64,000 nucleotides of DNA from Ruegeria sp. TM1040 (GCF_000014065.1 NC_008044.1:2193501-2257500), one strand, 5' to 3'. Positions 1-9,804 are shown, numbered from the stretch's first letter. Notes: generated by a model not told the origin, from the sequence alone. Made by a program: numbers and translations.

Positions 1-188
1 TGTTCCTCACGCGACACCAGCGGTGAGGTGATGAGAGTACGCAGGTCTTCGCTGTCAGCCAGGGAGGCTGCCAGATCGTTGATGCTAGTCTCGAGGTTGT
101 CGAGAGCATTGCTCTCGGCAGCGATCTCGAAGATCGCTGTGGCATAGCGGTCGGCAATGCCTGCGGAAATCGAAGCTGGTTCGGACAC
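1..188 (-). CDS. atpH: F0F1 ATP synthase subunit delta, N-terminal part
   Basis: The gene runs off the left edge of the window, so only about 62 N-terminal codons are present. The translation starts SEPASISAGIADRYATAIFE, the typical start of alphaproteobacterial ATP synthase delta, the stator subunit that links the F1 head to the F0 b subunits at the inner membrane. Two in-frame GTG codons (194 and 188) could start it. GTG 188 is preferred because the purine-rich stretch GGAAGGG lies 5-6 bases upstream, while it would abut GTG 194. The rest of the atp operon should lie outside the window. Confidence 0.85.
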   Translation of the reverse strand, partial: MSEPASISAGIADRYATAIFEIAAESNALDNLETSINDLAASLADSEDLRTLITSPLVSREE

Positions 189-603
189 GTCCACCCTTCC
201 GATATTATTTTGGCCCCGGTTTATATGCGTCCTGGCAGGTAGCATCCGGGGGCGTGAGGTCGCCCGATTTTGGCCGGGCATCGAAATCAGCGTGGATGTA
301 GCAGAGCCTTTGCGACCTAGCAACTCCCTCTGTCCGAAGCTGCGAAAACCGAAGTCACACGTTTTCAATGACTTAACAAAACTATGGTGGTTTGACGCAG
401 CTGTTATTGGAAAAAAATTACGCGCCCCTGCCTATCGCTACACGATTCCGAGGCCCGAATTTGCGTCATTTTGGTACACAAACGTACACAATGTCGAATC
501 TCACGCCTGAAGTGTCGACAACGGTGCCCGGACGCAAGGATCGCCGCCCGAAGGCGCGCGCTTGGGCTCGCAGAAGGCGCACCGATTGGGCGTCTGTCTC
601 ATC
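189..603. other. intergenic region upstream of atpH
   Basis: This 415-base stretch separates the atpH start from the 3' end of the methyltransferase gene; both are on the minus strand. It probably holds the promoter and leader of the atp operon. I see no convincing -35/-10 pair. The only notable sequence is the direct repeat GTACAC...GTACAC around 474-490. Short open frames on the plus strand here have no recognisable protein character. Confidence 0.4.
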
Positions 604-1350
604 TCAGGTAGGTTCCGCGATCGGGTTGGAGAGCCCCTCTAGTACCCGGATCGGGTTGGTGCGGCGCGCGCGTGTCATGTGGCCCTTTTGGGGGTGGGTC
701 TGCTTTGAGACCTCCACAAGGAACACGCCCGCCGCCATCATCGCGGGCAAGCGCCGTCCGACCCGCTCGATCATCGCGCCCGACTTGAGCCAGAACCGGC
801 GCGAACTCGGCAATCGGTAGAGCGCCGCCGCATGCTGCTCGATAGTGAACTGATGTGCGCGCAACTGGTTTTCCAACTGGGTGAGCGTATAAGGGCGTCC
901 GTAGCCAAACGGCGTCTCGTCCGATCTCGCCCAGAGCCCCGCGCGGTTCGGGACAATAAAGATCGCCCTGCCCCGCGGCCCCATCACGCGCCAGCACTCA
1001 TCCAGCAAGGCCGAAGGCTGCTCGGAGGTCTCAAGCCCATGAAGCAGCACCAAACGGTCGACACGCCCGGTTTCCACCGGCCATGAGGTCTCCTCGCAAA
1101 GTACGGATACATTGGGCATCCCGGCTGGCCACTGCATCACGCCCTGCGGCCCCGGCATCAGCGCCATGAGCCGGCGCGCTTCGCTCAGGTATGGGCGCAG
1201 CAGTGGCGCCGCAAAGCCAAATCCCGCGATCGTCTCACCGGTGGCATCCGGCCACATCCGCAACAGCTGCCCCCGGATCGAGGCCTGCGCCGCGCGCCCC
1301 AAGGTGCTGCGGTAATAGAAATTCCTCAGATCCTGCACATCCAGATGCAT
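604..1350 (-). CDS. SAM-dependent methyltransferase-like protein
   Basis: This 248-residue protein has the layout of a class I SAM-dependent methyltransferase: a weakly glycine-rich segment near residues 40-50 (IAGFGFAAP), a central LVLLHGLE strand, and the post-motif [14 protein letters not shown] typical of methyltransferase type 11 proteins. The substrate cannot be inferred. It is divergent from gloB, with 54 bases between the starts. The glycine motif is degenerate, so activity is not certain. The C-terminal 30 residues are basic and look unstructured. Confidence 0.7.
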   Translation of the reverse strand: MHLDVQDLRNFYYRSTLGRAAQASIRGQLLRMWPDATGETIAGFGFAAPLLRPYLSEARRLMALMPGPQGVMQWPAGMPNVSVLCEETSWPVETGRVDRLVLLHGLETSEQPSALLDECWRVMGPRGRAIFIVPNRAGLWARSDETPFGYGRPYTLTQLENQLRAHQFTIEQHAAALYRLPSSRRFWLKSGAMIERVGRRLPAMMAAGVFLVEVSKQTHPQKGHMTRARRTNPIRVLEGLSNPIAEPT

Positions 1351-1404
1351 TGCAGACGCTCACTGCTTCGGTCACTCTGGGGCAGTCTAGCAATGTGAAA
1401 GCGA

Positions 1405-2220
1405 ATGACCATGCCCGATCAGACCTCTTTCCCCTCCACCGTGGCAAATGGCCTCGAAATCGTGACGGTTCCGTGTCTTGCGGACAACTATGCCTACCTC
1501 GTCAAAGGACCCGATGGCGTGGCGCTGATCGATGCGCCCGAGGCCGAGCCGATCCTGACCGCTCTGGAGGCGCGGGACTGGTCGCTTGGGGTCATCATGA
1601 TTACCCATCACCACCACGACCATGTGGGCGGTGTCGCCGCACTGCGTGAAAAATTCGGCTGCCCGGTCATGGGGCCCAAGGCCGAAGCCGATAAGATCGC
1701 AGCCCAGGGGGTCACACTGGATATGGAACTGGAGCCCGGCTTTGAAGGCGGCACCGGTGCCGGGCGCTGCCAGGTGCTTGCAGTGCCGGGCCACACGCTC
1801 GGCCACATCGCTTTTTATTATCCCGAGGCGCCGGCCCTGTTCAGCGCCGACAGCCTCATGGTGATGGGCTGTGGACGCCTTTTTGAGGGCACGCCCGCGA
1901 TGATGTGGCAGACCATGACCACGCTTTCTGCGCTCCCTGACGAGACGCTGATCTATTCCGGTCACGAATACACCGAGAGCAACGCAGGCTTTGCGCTCAG
2001 TCTGGAGCCGGAAAATGCAGCACTGCAAAAAAGAATGGATGAAATCACCAAAACCCGTCAAAACGGCCAACCGACCGTCCCTGCCCTTCTGTCGCTCGAA
2101 AAACAGACCAACCCGTTCCTGCGAGCTGGCGATCCAAACCTGAAGAAAACGCTTGGTTTGGAAGGGGTTGAAGACGCAGAGGTCTTTGCCCATATCCGTG
2201 TGGCGAAGGATAAGTTCTGA
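1405..2220 (+). CDS. gloB: hydroxyacylglutathione hydrolase (glyoxalase II)
   Basis: This 271-residue metallo-beta-lactamase-fold enzyme hydrolyses S-D-lactoylglutathione to D-lactate and glutathione, the second step of methylglyoxal detoxification in the cytoplasm. The dinuclear metal motif THHHHDH is at residues 67-73. Further ligands are in GHTLGH, FSADSL and SGHEYT, and the glyoxalase II C-terminal domain follows (KTRQNGQPTVPALL, EKQTNPFLR). The length matches the family. The start could be ATG 1405 or the in-frame ATG two codons later. Confidence 0.95.
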   Translation: MTMPDQTSFPSTVANGLEIVTVPCLADNYAYLVKGPDGVALIDAPEAEPILTALEARDWSLGVIMITHHHHDHVGGVAALREKFGCPVMGPKAEADKIAAQGVTLDMELEPGFEGGTGAGRCQVLAVPGHTLGHIAFYYPEAPALFSADSLMVMGCGRLFEGTPAMMWQTMTTLSALPDETLIYSGHEYTESNAGFALSLEPENAALQKRMDEITKTRQNGQPTVPALLSLEKQTNPFLRAGDPNLKKTLGLEGVEDAEVFAHIRVAKDKF

Positions 2221-2421
2221 CACCAGTTTGTGGTCAGATGTGCATCGCCACACAAGATATGTGAACACAATCTCGGGAATTGTGACCACAATCGCGCAAA
2301 AAGCCCTTGAAGCTTACGATCTATCAACCAAACTCTAACACTATGAGGACACGGTTATGGGACAGGACCGGCCCGCCCGGTGGCGGACGATCCCCATAAC
2401 CCAAGACAGAGGAGCACGCCC

Positions 2422-4758
2422 GTGCCTTCATTCTCGAGCACACTGGAACAAGCCATTCACGCGGCGCTGGCGCTGGCGAATGAACGGCGTCACGAATTTG
2501 CAACCCTAGAGCACCTGCTTTTGGCCCTCACCGAGGAGCCGGATGCCGCACGCGTCATGCGTGCCTGCAGCGTGAACCTCGACGAGCTGCGATCGACCCT
2601 GCTGGAATTTGTCGACGAGGATCTGGCCAATCTGGTCACCGACATCGACGGTTCCGAAGCCGTGCCCACCGCAGCCTTCCAGCGCGTGATTCAACGCGCA
2701 GCCATCCATGTTCAGTCCTCCGGCCGCACCGAAGTGACCGGCGCGAACGTGCTGGTGGCAATCTTTGCCGAGCGCGAGAGCGACGCGGCCTTCTTCCTGC
2801 AGGACCAGGACATGACACGCTATGACGCGGTGAACTTCATCGCGCACGGCGTTGCCAAAGATCCCGCCTACGGCGAGAACCGCCCCGTGACAGGCGCCAG
2901 CGAATCCGAAGAAGAAATCGGCGGCGGTCCGTCCATGGGCAGCCCAGAGGGCGAACAAAAAGAGTCGGCTCTGGCGAAATACTGCGTCGACCTCAACGCC
3001 AAATCCCGCGAAGGCGACATCGATCCCCTGATCGGGCGCGACAGCGAAGTCGAGCGCTGCATCCAGGTGCTCTGCCGCCGCCGCAAGAACAACCCGCTTT
3101 TGGTGGGGGATCCCGGCGTTGGTAAAACCGCCATCGCTGAAGGTCTCGCCCGCAAGGTCGTGCAGGGCGAAGTCCCCGAGGTTCTGTCGGAAACCACCAT
3201 CTACTCGCTCGACATGGGCGCGCTTTTGGCCGGCACACGCTATCGCGGTGACTTCGAAGAGCGCCTTAAGGCCGTGGTGACCGAGCTTGAAGAACATCCC
3301 GATGCGGTGCTGTTCATCGACGAGATCCACACCGTGATCGGTGCAGGTGCCACCTCGGGTGGGGCAATGGATGCGTCAAACCTGCTGAAGCCTGCCCTGC
3401 AGGGCGGCAAGCTGCGCACCATGGGATCCACCACCTACAAGGAGTTCCGTCAACATTTTGAGAAGGACCGCGCGCTGTCGCGTCGCTTCCAGAAGATCGA
3501 CGTAAACGAGCCTTCGGTCGAAGACAGCATCGCGATCCTCAAAGGGCTGAAACCCTACTTTGAGGACCATCACTCGATCAAATTCACATCGGATGCGATC
3601 AAATCCGCGGTGGAACTTTCGGCGCGCTACATCAACGACCGCAAGCTGCCGGACAAGGCCATCGACGTAATCGACGAAGCCGGCGCCGCGCAGCACCTTG
3701 TGGCCGAGAGCAAGCGCCGCAAGACCATCGGCGTCAAGGAGATTGAGGCCGTGGTGGCCAAGATCGCCCGCATCCCGCCGAAAAACGTCTCCAAGGACGA
3801 TGCCGAGGTGCTGAAGGACCTCGAGGCGAGCCTGAAGCGCGTGGTCTTTGGTCAGGACGCAGCCATCGATGCGCTGTCTTCAGCGATCAAACTGGCCCGT
3901 GCCGGGCTGCGCGAGCCGGAAAAACCCATCGGGAACTATCTCTTTGCGGGCCCCACCGGTGTCGGCAAAACCGAGGTGGCCAAGCAGCTCGCAGATACGC
4001 TTGGGGTGGAACTCCTGCGCTTTGACATGTCGGAGTACATGGAGAAACACGCGGTCTCCCGCCTGATCGGCGCGCCTCCGGGCTATGTCGGCTTTGACCA
4101 GGGTGGTCTTCTGACAGATGGCGTCGACCAGCATCCCCACTGCGTGCTGCTTCTCGACGAGATCGAGAAAGCGCACCCGGATGTGTTCAATATCCTCCTG
4201 CAGGTAATGGACAATGGCCAGCTCACGGATCACAACGGCCGCACGGTCAATTTCCGCAACGTGGTTCTGATCATGACCTCCAACGCGGGCGCCTCGGAAC
4301 TGGCGAAATCCGCCATCGGCTTTGGCCGCGACCGGCGCGAGGGTGAAGACACAGCTGCCATCGAGCGCACCTTCAGCCCCGAATTCCGCAACCGTCTGGA
4401 TGCCACGATTTCCTTTGGGCCGCTGCCCAAGGAGGTCATCCTGCAGGTGGTCGAGAAGTTCGTTCTGCAGCTTGAGGCGCAGCTCATGGACCGCAACGTC
4501 TCGATTGAGCTTACCCGCAAGGCAGCTGAATGGCTCGCGGACAAAGGCTATGATGACAAGATGGGTGCGCGCCCCTTGGGCCGCGTCATCCAGGAGCACA
4601 TCAAGAAGCCGCTTGCAGAAGAGCTCTTGTTCGGCAAGCTCTCCAAGGGCGGTGTGGTTCAGGTCGGCATCAAGGACGGCAAACTTGATCTTCGGATCGA
4701 GGGTCCAGGCAAGCCCCGCCTGAGCGGCAACAAACCACCGCTCCTGACTGCGGAATAG
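2422..4758 (+). CDS. clpA: ATP-dependent Clp protease ATP-binding subunit ClpA
   Basis: This is a 778-residue AAA+ unfoldase that feeds substrates to ClpP. It has the N-terminal Clp_N repeat (about residues 1-145), D1 Walker A GDPGVGKT (about 229), Walker B FIDEIHT, D2 Walker A GPTGVGKT (about 510) with [11 protein letters not shown], and the C-terminal D2-small domain. I place the start at GTG 2422, preceded by GGAG at 8 bases, which gives [16 protein letters not shown]; an upstream in-frame ATG at 2380 adds 14 atypical residues. The adaptor gene clpS, next to clpA in many proteobacteria, is not adjacent. A hairpin terminator follows. Confidence 0.96.
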   Translation: MPSFSSTLEQAIHAALALANERRHEFATLEHLLLALTEEPDAARVMRACSVNLDELRSTLLEFVDEDLANLVTDIDGSEAVPTAAFQRVIQRAAIHVQSSGRTEVTGANVLVAIFAERESDAAFFLQDQDMTRYDAVNFIAHGVAKDPAYGENRPVTGASESEEEIGGGPSMGSPEGEQKESALAKYCVDLNAKSREGDIDPLIGRDSEVERCIQVLCRRRKNNPLLVGDPGVGKTAIAEGLARKVVQGEVPEVLSETTIYSLDMGALLAGTRYRGDFEERLKAVVTELEEHPDAVLFIDEIHTVIGAGATSGGAMDASNLLKPALQGGKLRTMGSTTYKEFRQHFEKDRALSRRFQKIDVNEPSVEDSIAILKGLKPYFEDHHSIKFTSDAIKSAVELSARYINDRKLPDKAIDVIDEAGAAQHLVAESKRRKTIGVKEIEAVVAKIARIPPKNVSKDDAEVLKDLEASLKRVVFGQDAAIDALSSAIKLARAGLREPEKPIGNYLFAGPTGVGKTEVAKQLADTLGVELLRFDMSEYMEKHAVSRLIGAPPGYVGFDQGGLLTDGVDQHPHCVLLLDEIEKAHPDVFNILLQVMDNGQLTDHNGRTVNFRNVVLIMTSNAGASELAKSAIGFGRDRREGEDTAAIERTFSPEFRNRLDATISFGPLPKEVILQVVEKFVLQLEAQLMDRNVSIELTRKAAEWLADKGYDDKMGARPLGRVIQEHIKKPLAEELLFGKLSKGGVVQVGIKDGKLDLRIEGPGKPRLSGNKPPLLTAE

Positions 4759-4789
4759 CGCTGCTTCGGCACCACACAGCAAGATCACG

Positions 4790-4818
4790 CGCCCGCCTCT
4801 GACCTCAGACGGCGGGCG
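4790..4818 (+). terminator. terminator downstream of clpA
   Basis: CGCCCGCC (4790-4797) pairs perfectly with GGCGGGCG (4811-4818) and is followed by a short T-rich stretch (TTCTCTT). It sits about 30 bases after the clpA stop. Confidence 0.6.
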
Positions 4819-4969
4819 TTCTCTTACGCACGGCTCAAATGCCTCAGGCCCTCAACTGCATCATGCCCTCAACTGCCGCAGGCCGCGACAAGGTCGATGC
4901 TGCGCCGAAGAGGCCGCGGCACACGCTCCAACCGCGGTCGCGGGCGCTTTTCGAAGAAAAAACGAGAGA

Positions 4970-5566
4970 TCAGGCGCGGGTTGCAGGCCCACGCAGGGCG
5001 CGAAAGATCATCATCAGTGCGATCATCAGCACGATCTGCCCGATCATGTCTCCGACAACAAAGGATGCCAATTCCCAAAGCGTCCCATCCGGCGCAATGA
5101 TGCCCGAGAAAATCAGCGTCTGGCACACCGAGTTGAAGACCGATGCCAACAGCCCGGTCAGCAGCAGTGTCCGCCAGTTCACCCTGCGCCCGCCACCCGC
5201 ATAAGACGCGACCCCAAGGAGGCGCAACACCTCAAACGCGGCATAGGCGGACAACACGCTCATCAGGATCGACACCGACATCTTGCCCTGCATCAAGTCC
5301 AGAATATGCGAGCTGGTAAAGATCATGTTGGCGGCCACTGCACCAGCAATGAGCGGGAGGATCGCGCGCCAACCTACCAGCCAGATGCTCAGAACCCTGA
5401 CGCCATGCGGCAGATAGGCCAGGCTTGCGATCACCGACACATCATCGAGAAAGAAACGCTGCGCAGGGGCGATCACCCAAATCGTGACGCCGTGGCAAAC
5501 GATGTAGGTCAGCGCGATCAATCCAAATCCGCTCAGACCAGGGGCAAAACCGTCAGATCCTCTCAT
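4970..5566 (-). CDS. predicted multipass membrane protein (MASE1-like)
   Basis: The product is about 198 residues, mostly hydrophobic, with five or six predicted membrane helices and short polar loops. The segment YLPHGVRVLSIWLVGWRA followed by an AGAVAANMIF helix resembles MASE1-type sensory membrane domains, but no signalling domain follows. I take ATG 5566 as start; an in-frame TTG two codons upstream is possible. No clear Shine-Dalgarno sequence is visible. No specific function is assigned. Confidence 0.6.
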   Translation of the reverse strand: MRGSDGFAPGLSGFGLIALTYIVCHGVTIWVIAPAQRFFLDDVSVIASLAYLPHGVRVLSIWLVGWRAILPLIAGAVAANMIFTSSHILDLMQGKMSVSILMSVLSAYAAFEVLRLLGVASYAGGGRRVNWRTLLLTGLLASVFNSVCQTLIFSGIIAPDGTLWELASFVVGDMIGQIVLMIALMMIFRALRGPATRA

Positions 5567-5686
5567 ACCCAAGCTGTAGAGGCGAATACGCGCGGTGGCA
5601 ATTCCTCTCGGCGACGACCTTGAGGAAACTGTTTTACGGTAACATAATGAAATGAAGCGTCAGATTTTGCGGCTCTAGATCAGGTT

Positions 5687-6034
5687 TTAGTCGTGCAGCA
5701 GATCCTTGCGCACCATGTAGTGCTTGGCCCGTGCGCCTTCTGGTCGCTCTAGAAAGCCAAGCTCCAGGAGCGACCGAAGCGCTCGGTGGAACGTCGCCTG
5801 CGCGATGCCTTGGGTCAGGGGGTGCTGGCGGATCTGGTCGGACACGACAAGCTGGCCCGGCACATCTGTCAAACGATGCGCGGCCTGAAAAACGTCCTTC
5901 TCAGCGGGGCTCAGGCTTTCCAGCCCGATATCACGCTCCATCTGTCGCAGCATGTCACGCAGTTCGAATATCGCGCGCAATCTGTCCAAAAACGTCTCTC
6001 CTGAAACCAAACCGCTCATATTGCGGTCAAACAC
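5687..6034 (-). CDS. small winged-helix transcriptional regulator
   Basis: This 115-residue protein has a predicted N-terminal helical region (FLDRLRAIFELRDMLRQMER) and a winged-helix fold. The segment DQIRQHPLTQGIAQATFHRA looks like a helix-turn-helix, and LLELGFLERPEGARAKHYMV fits the wing. It resembles small MarR/ArsR-size regulators without a ligand domain. GTG 6034 and ATG 6019 are both possible starts. It is divergent from the candidate small RNA at 6133, so it could regulate that RNA; this is inference. Confidence 0.6.
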   Translation of the reverse strand: MFDRNMSGLVSGETFLDRLRAIFELRDMLRQMERDIGLESLSPAEKDVFQAAHRLTDVPGQLVVSDQIRQHPLTQGIAQATFHRALRSLLELGFLERPEGARAKHYMVRKDLLHD

Positions 6035-6097
6035 ACGTCCCTATGCCAAACTGTAACACAAAGCGCAGCAGAAAAAACTCTCACGGGTGATAATTTA

Positions 6098-6126
6098 TTG
6101 GAAAATCGCCTGAGTTGTGCTAAAAG
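6098..6126 (+). promoter_or_regulatory. candidate promoter of small RNA
   Basis: A -35-like TTGGAA (6098-6103) and a -10-like TAAAAG (6121-6126) are separated by exactly 17 bases. They point toward a strand with no coding gene but with a rho-independent terminator 75 bases further on. Confidence 0.4.
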
Positions 6127-6132
6127 TTGGCT

Positions 6133-6234
6133 GGGCGAAACCAATTAAGCCGTGAGTGGTGGTGCCGTCCTTATTTCAAATTCCCATTTTCAGCATGCAG
6201 GCTCTGGCAGGTCACACTGCCGGAGCCTTATTTT
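6133..6234 (+). ncRNA. candidate intergenic small RNA
   Basis: This roughly 100-base plus-strand segment lies between two minus-strand genes. It has a plausible sigma70 promoter upstream and ends in a strong intrinsic terminator, with no plus-strand gene upstream that would need one (clpA ends 1.4 kb earlier with its own terminator). No family is recognised. The alternative is a terminator protecting against antisense read-through. Confidence 0.4.
6200..6234 (+). terminator. rho-independent terminator
   Basis: GGCTCTGGCAG (6200-6210) pairs with CTGCCGGAGCC (6217-6227), with one G-T wobble and a six-base loop, and is followed directly by TTATTTT. The T tract is on the plus strand only, so it does not serve the minus-strand gene that ends at 6268. 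Confidence 0.75.
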
Positions 6235-6267
6235 ATGGTGGATTATCCAAAACGACGCCACCGCCTG

Positions 6268-8622
6268 TCAGCGTTCCGTAAGCTTCAATTCGATTCGGCG
6301 GTTCTGCGCGCGCGCCTCAGGCGTGTCAGCTGGATTGACCGGCTGGAACTCGCCAAATCCGTTGGCCGCAAGACGTCCCGGGGGGATGCCCAGCTCATCA
6401 ATCATGTAGCGCACAACCGAAAGCGCCCTGCCCTGGCTCAGCTCCCAGTTGTCGGCGTATTTGCCCGCCCCAACAAAGCGCTGGTTGTCCGTGTGCCCAT
6501 CCACACGGATGATCCAGTTGATGTCATCCGGGATGGCGGCGGCGACGTTTTGCAGGATGCGCGCCACCTTGGCGATTTCGGCCTTGCCGGCCTCTGAGAG
6601 CTCGGCGCTTCCCAGTGCAAACAGCACCTCGGAGGCAAAGACAAAACGGTCGCCTTCGATGCGTACACCTTCCTGATTGCCCAGGACGCTGCGCAACTGA
6701 CCAAAGAACTCGGAGCGATATTGCTCCAGATCCTTGGCTTCATTGGCGAGACGTTCGCGCTCTGCCTCAAGACGTTTGCGCTCCTGTTCTTCGAGCATGC
6801 GGCGGCGGCGCTCTTCAGCGGCGGCACGCGCAAGCGCTGTATTGAGATCCTGACCCAGGCTCTGGAGCTGAATTCCCTGTGCTGCGTCCCGTTCTTTGAA
6901 ATCGTCCAGGAGCGACTGCAGCCCACCAAGCTGTTCACGCAGCGCCGCCACCTGCTGATTGAGCAAGGCCGTCTCGCGGCGGGCGTCTTCCGAGATCTGT
7001 TTTTCCTCCGCAAGTGCAGCGCGGGCCTGCGCCAAGAGATCCGCGCGCTGTTCTGCGAGGGTGCGCTGTTCGGAAATCTCCTGTGCAAAATCATCTTTTT
7101 GCGCCAAGGCGGCCAGAAGACGGCTCTGCAGAACCTCCTGATCGCTTGCCGCAGCCTGCGCCCGTTCCAGCGCCTCAAGCGCGATGAGCAAACGCTGTTC
7201 AACCGAAGCGCGTTCCTCTGCGGTGGAACTCGCAGCCGCGCGGGCTGCAGCCAGATCGGCCTCGGCACGCGCCAAACGCGTTTCAAGCCCACTGCGGGTT
7301 TCTTCTGCCTGACCACGCAGCGCGGCAAGCTGGTCTTCCAGGTCACGCCGCGTGGTATCGGCCTGTGCCTCGAGGGTCGCAAGGCGATCTTCCAACGCGC
7401 GGCGCTCGGCGTCAAAACTCTCTTGGGCGGCGCGCAGTTGGGCCTGATATTGGCTCTCGGTTTCCACCGTCTGCGCCCGCTGTCGGGTCAGCTCCGCCTC
7501 AAGGCGGCTGCGCGTATCTGCGGCCTCCTGGCGCGCCGTCTCCAAGTCTGCAGTCATACGCTCGCGGGTTGCAGCATTCTCGTTTCTGACGCGTTCCAGC
7601 TCCGCTTCAAGCGCCGAGACTCGCGCCGTTGCCGTGCTTTCAGTGACTTCCATCTGGGCCAGAACGCGGGTCAGGCGCTCTGCCAACTCGTCGCGATCAT
7701 TGACCTGCGCCTTAGCTTGCTCAATCGCGGCCAAGGCCTCTTCAAGCTCCGTATCAAGCTGGTCGCGCGCCGCCTCCGCAGCCGCCAGAAGCGTCAGCGT
7801 GTCCTCGGCCTTCTTGCGCTCTTCTTCCAGTGCAAGGGTCATTGCAGTGAGTTCGGCATCCGCGTTTTCCAACCGCGCGCGCAGGGCCTCTGCCGCAGCG
7901 GCCTCAGCCAGCCGGGTCGCCTCTTCTTCAGAGAGCGCCTCTTCGAGCGCACTCACGCGTTCAGACTGTGCCGCCCCTTCTGCGCGCAGATCCTCCACCA
8001 GCGCCTGCAGGGCCTCGGTCTGAGCGGCGGCAAGACGGGCGGCTTCGGCCTCCGCGTCCACCTCTTCGCGCAGTTGGGCCAATGCAAGGTTCAGCGCCTC
8101 CTGTTCTGAGAGCAACTCGCTGCGTGCCGCATCAAGCGCGTCCCGCTCGGCGGTGAGATCGGCAATCTGCGCCTCGGCACTTTCACGACCAGCGATCAGA
8201 GCCGCCACCTGCGCCTCAAAGTCGGAAATCTGCGTGCGGGCCGTTGCAAGATCCGATCTCGCGGCATCACGTTCCTGCGTCAGGGCGCTGATCCGCGCGG
8301 TCTGGTTCGAAATTTGCTCTCGCGCGGCATCAAGATCAGAGCGCGTTGAGGACAGCGTCGCCCCCAGCGCGCCCAGTCGGGCCTGCAACTGGCTGGCCTC
8401 GCGTTCCTTGACGCCAAGTGCCTCTGCCAGCGCCCGCACCTCGGTCGAGAGTTCATCAAGCTCGGATTCCTGGCCCGAGATCGTCTCGCGCAGCACAAAT
8501 TGCACCACCATAAAAATGGTGAGAACAAACATCAAAACCAGCAAAAGTCCGGTCATCGCATCCACGAAACCGGGCCAGATCGAGCCTTGAAACCGTTGAC
8601 CAGTGCGCCGCTTGAGGGCCAT
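6268..8622 (-). CDS. MotB/ExbD-like protein with long coiled coil and OmpA domain
   Basis: This 784-residue protein begins with a cytoplasmic stub and one membrane helix (about residues 20-44). The helix carries Asp21 in PGFVDAMTGLLL, the position of the ion-binding Asp in MotB/ExbD/TolR/ZorB. Residues of about 50-640 are almost entirely heptad-rich, Ala/Glu/Arg-dominated coiled coil. An OmpA-like peptidoglycan-binding domain closes the protein (ALGSAELSEAG, RVDGHTDN, GFGEFQPVNP, RRIELKL). It lies 3 bases after the channel-subunit gene at 8626-9804, so the two surely form one ion-driven unit anchored to peptidoglycan. Its role is unknown. Confidence 0.85.
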   Translation of the reverse strand: MALKRRTGQRFQGSIWPGFVDAMTGLLLVLMFVLTIFMVVQFVLRETISGQESELDELSTEVRALAEALGVKEREASQLQARLGALGATLSSTRSDLDAAREQISNQTARISALTQERDAARSDLATARTQISDFEAQVAALIAGRESAEAQIADLTAERDALDAARSELLSEQEALNLALAQLREEVDAEAEAARLAAAQTEALQALVEDLRAEGAAQSERVSALEEALSEEEATRLAEAAAAEALRARLENADAELTAMTLALEEERKKAEDTLTLLAAAEAARDQLDTELEEALAAIEQAKAQVNDRDELAERLTRVLAQMEVTESTATARVSALEAELERVRNENAATRERMTADLETARQEAADTRSRLEAELTRQRAQTVETESQYQAQLRAAQESFDAERRALEDRLATLEAQADTTRRDLEDQLAALRGQAEETRSGLETRLARAEADLAAARAAASSTAEERASVEQRLLIALEALERAQAAASDQEVLQSRLLAALAQKDDFAQEISEQRTLAEQRADLLAQARAALAEEKQISEDARRETALLNQQVAALREQLGGLQSLLDDFKERDAAQGIQLQSLGQDLNTALARAAAEERRRRMLEEQERKRLEAERERLANEAKDLEQYRSEFFGQLRSVLGNQEGVRIEGDRFVFASEVLFALGSAELSEAGKAEIAKVARILQNVAAAIPDDINWIIRVDGHTDNQRFVGAGKYADNWELSQGRALSVVRYMIDELGIPPGRLAANGFGEFQPVNPADTPEARAQNRRIELKLTER

Positions 8623-8625
8623 GGG

Positions 8626-9804
8626 TTAGCTCTCTTTCCGCGCCGCGCGATCCATGCCACGCGGGCCTGCGAAAGCTTTGACCAGCAGGTCGATGTCCTT
8701 GCGCAGCTCCGAGAGGCTCTCTTGCCGTCCGGCGGAGATTTCCTCGAGGATGCGCAGCATTTGTACGTCGATCGAACGCAGGCGCATGCGGCTCTCGGCG
8801 TCGATGCCAACGTCACCATGGGCCCGCATCAGTTCGGCGAGCGTCTCCTGACCAACCGCGACACGCTCGAGCGCACCGGAGATCGACGCCACATCATCCT
8901 GACGGCGGTTCATGTCCTCAATGGTGTCGATCAGGCGCGAGAGCTTGCCTTCGACCTCCGCGCGTCCCTTAGCGGTTTCCACAAACATCGCCTGAAGCGC
9001 GTCCATCTGCTCCGCCATCGTATCAAGCACGCCCGCCACGAGGTTGCTGTCGCCGGTGCCGCCCTCCTCGCCCGAGGAAAAACTCACACGGGTGAAGGAC
9101 GACAGCCATTCCTCGAGTTCGCGGTAAAAGCGGTTCTGCCCATGACCCGCAAAGAGTTCGAGCAGGCCCACGATGAGCGATCCCGCCAGCCCCAAAAGCG
9201 AGGAGGCAAAGGCCACGCCCATACCGCCCAGCTGCGATTCAAGTCCCGTCATCAGCCGGTTAAAGATAGCGACACCCTCTTCGCCATCTTGGGGCGCAAG
9301 GCTGCGGATGGTGTCGACAACAGCTGGTACCGTGGTCGCCAGACCGTAAAACGTCCCCAAAAGACCAAGAAAAATCAAAAGGTTGACGATATATCGCGTG
9401 ATTTCGCGCTCTTCGTCGATGCGCTCTGCAACGGAATCCAGAATTGAGCGGGTCGAGGCCGAGCCAAGCTGCATCCGCGCGCCCCGAGAGCGCAAGAGCG
9501 CAGCCAGTGGCGCCAGCATCGAGGGCGCGCGATCCTCGTCGGTGGTGACCCCGGCGGCAAAGCGTTCAATCCAGCGCACCGAGTTGATGAGCTGCATCAC
9601 CTGCCAGAAGGTCGCCAAAACCCCGACGATGAACACAAAGGCGATAAAGCCATTAAGATAGGGATTGGCTTCAAAGACCGGCATCACCCGCGGCAACGCC
9701 ATAAAAGCGCCCGCCCCCGCCAGTCCCAATGCAATCAGCATCATGACAACCTGACGCACCGGCTGTGAAAACTGTGGCCGGCCTTCGCGTTCGTGATGCG
9801 CCAT
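8626..9804 (-). CDS. MotA/TolQ/ExbB-like proton channel subunit
   Basis: The protein has 392 residues. Two N-terminal membrane helices (about residues 18-80) are followed by a cytoplasmic loop and the conserved channel helices (LLIFLGLLGTFYGLATTVP; MGVAFASSLLGLAGSLIVGL), the hallmark of the MotA/TolQ/ExbB family. The C-terminal 150 residues are predicted helical and cytoplasmic (EEISAGRQESLSELRKDIDL). It is the first gene of a two-gene unit with the OmpA/coiled-coil partner. The pair resembles Zorya ZorA/ZorB and other stator-like units, but no ZorC, ZorD or ZorE is nearby. Confidence 0.85.
   Translation of the reverse strand: MAHHEREGRPQFSQPVRQVVMMLIALGLAGAGAFMALPRVMPVFEANPYLNGFIAFVFIVGVLATFWQVMQLINSVRWIERFAAGVTTDEDRAPSMLAPLAALLRSRGARMQLGSASTRSILDSVAERIDEEREITRYIVNLLIFLGLLGTFYGLATTVPAVVDTIRSLAPQDGEEGVAIFNRLMTGLESQLGGMGVAFASSLLGLAGSLIVGLLELFAGHGQNRFYRELEEWLSSFTRVSFSSGEEGGTGDSNLVAGVLDTMAEQMDALQAMFVETAKGRAEVEGKLSRLIDTIEDMNRRQDDVASISGALERVAVGQETLAELMRAHGDVGIDAESRMRLRSIDVQMLRILEEISAGRQESLSELRKDIDLLVKAFAGPRGMDRAARKES

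Noticed and set aside
157-820. Plus-strand frames of 117 and 142 codons upstream of atpH
   Set aside because: One crosses the atpH start on the opposite strand and the other overlaps the methyltransferase; the translations have no recognisable motif.
6721-8109. 462-codon plus-strand frame
   Set aside because: Antisense to the low-complexity coiled coil, where repeated Ala/Glu/Arg codons keep other frames open.
8626-9804. Zorya anti-phage system
   Set aside because: Only the ZorA/ZorB-like pair is present. No ZorC, ZorD or ZorE, nuclease or helicase gene is adjacent.
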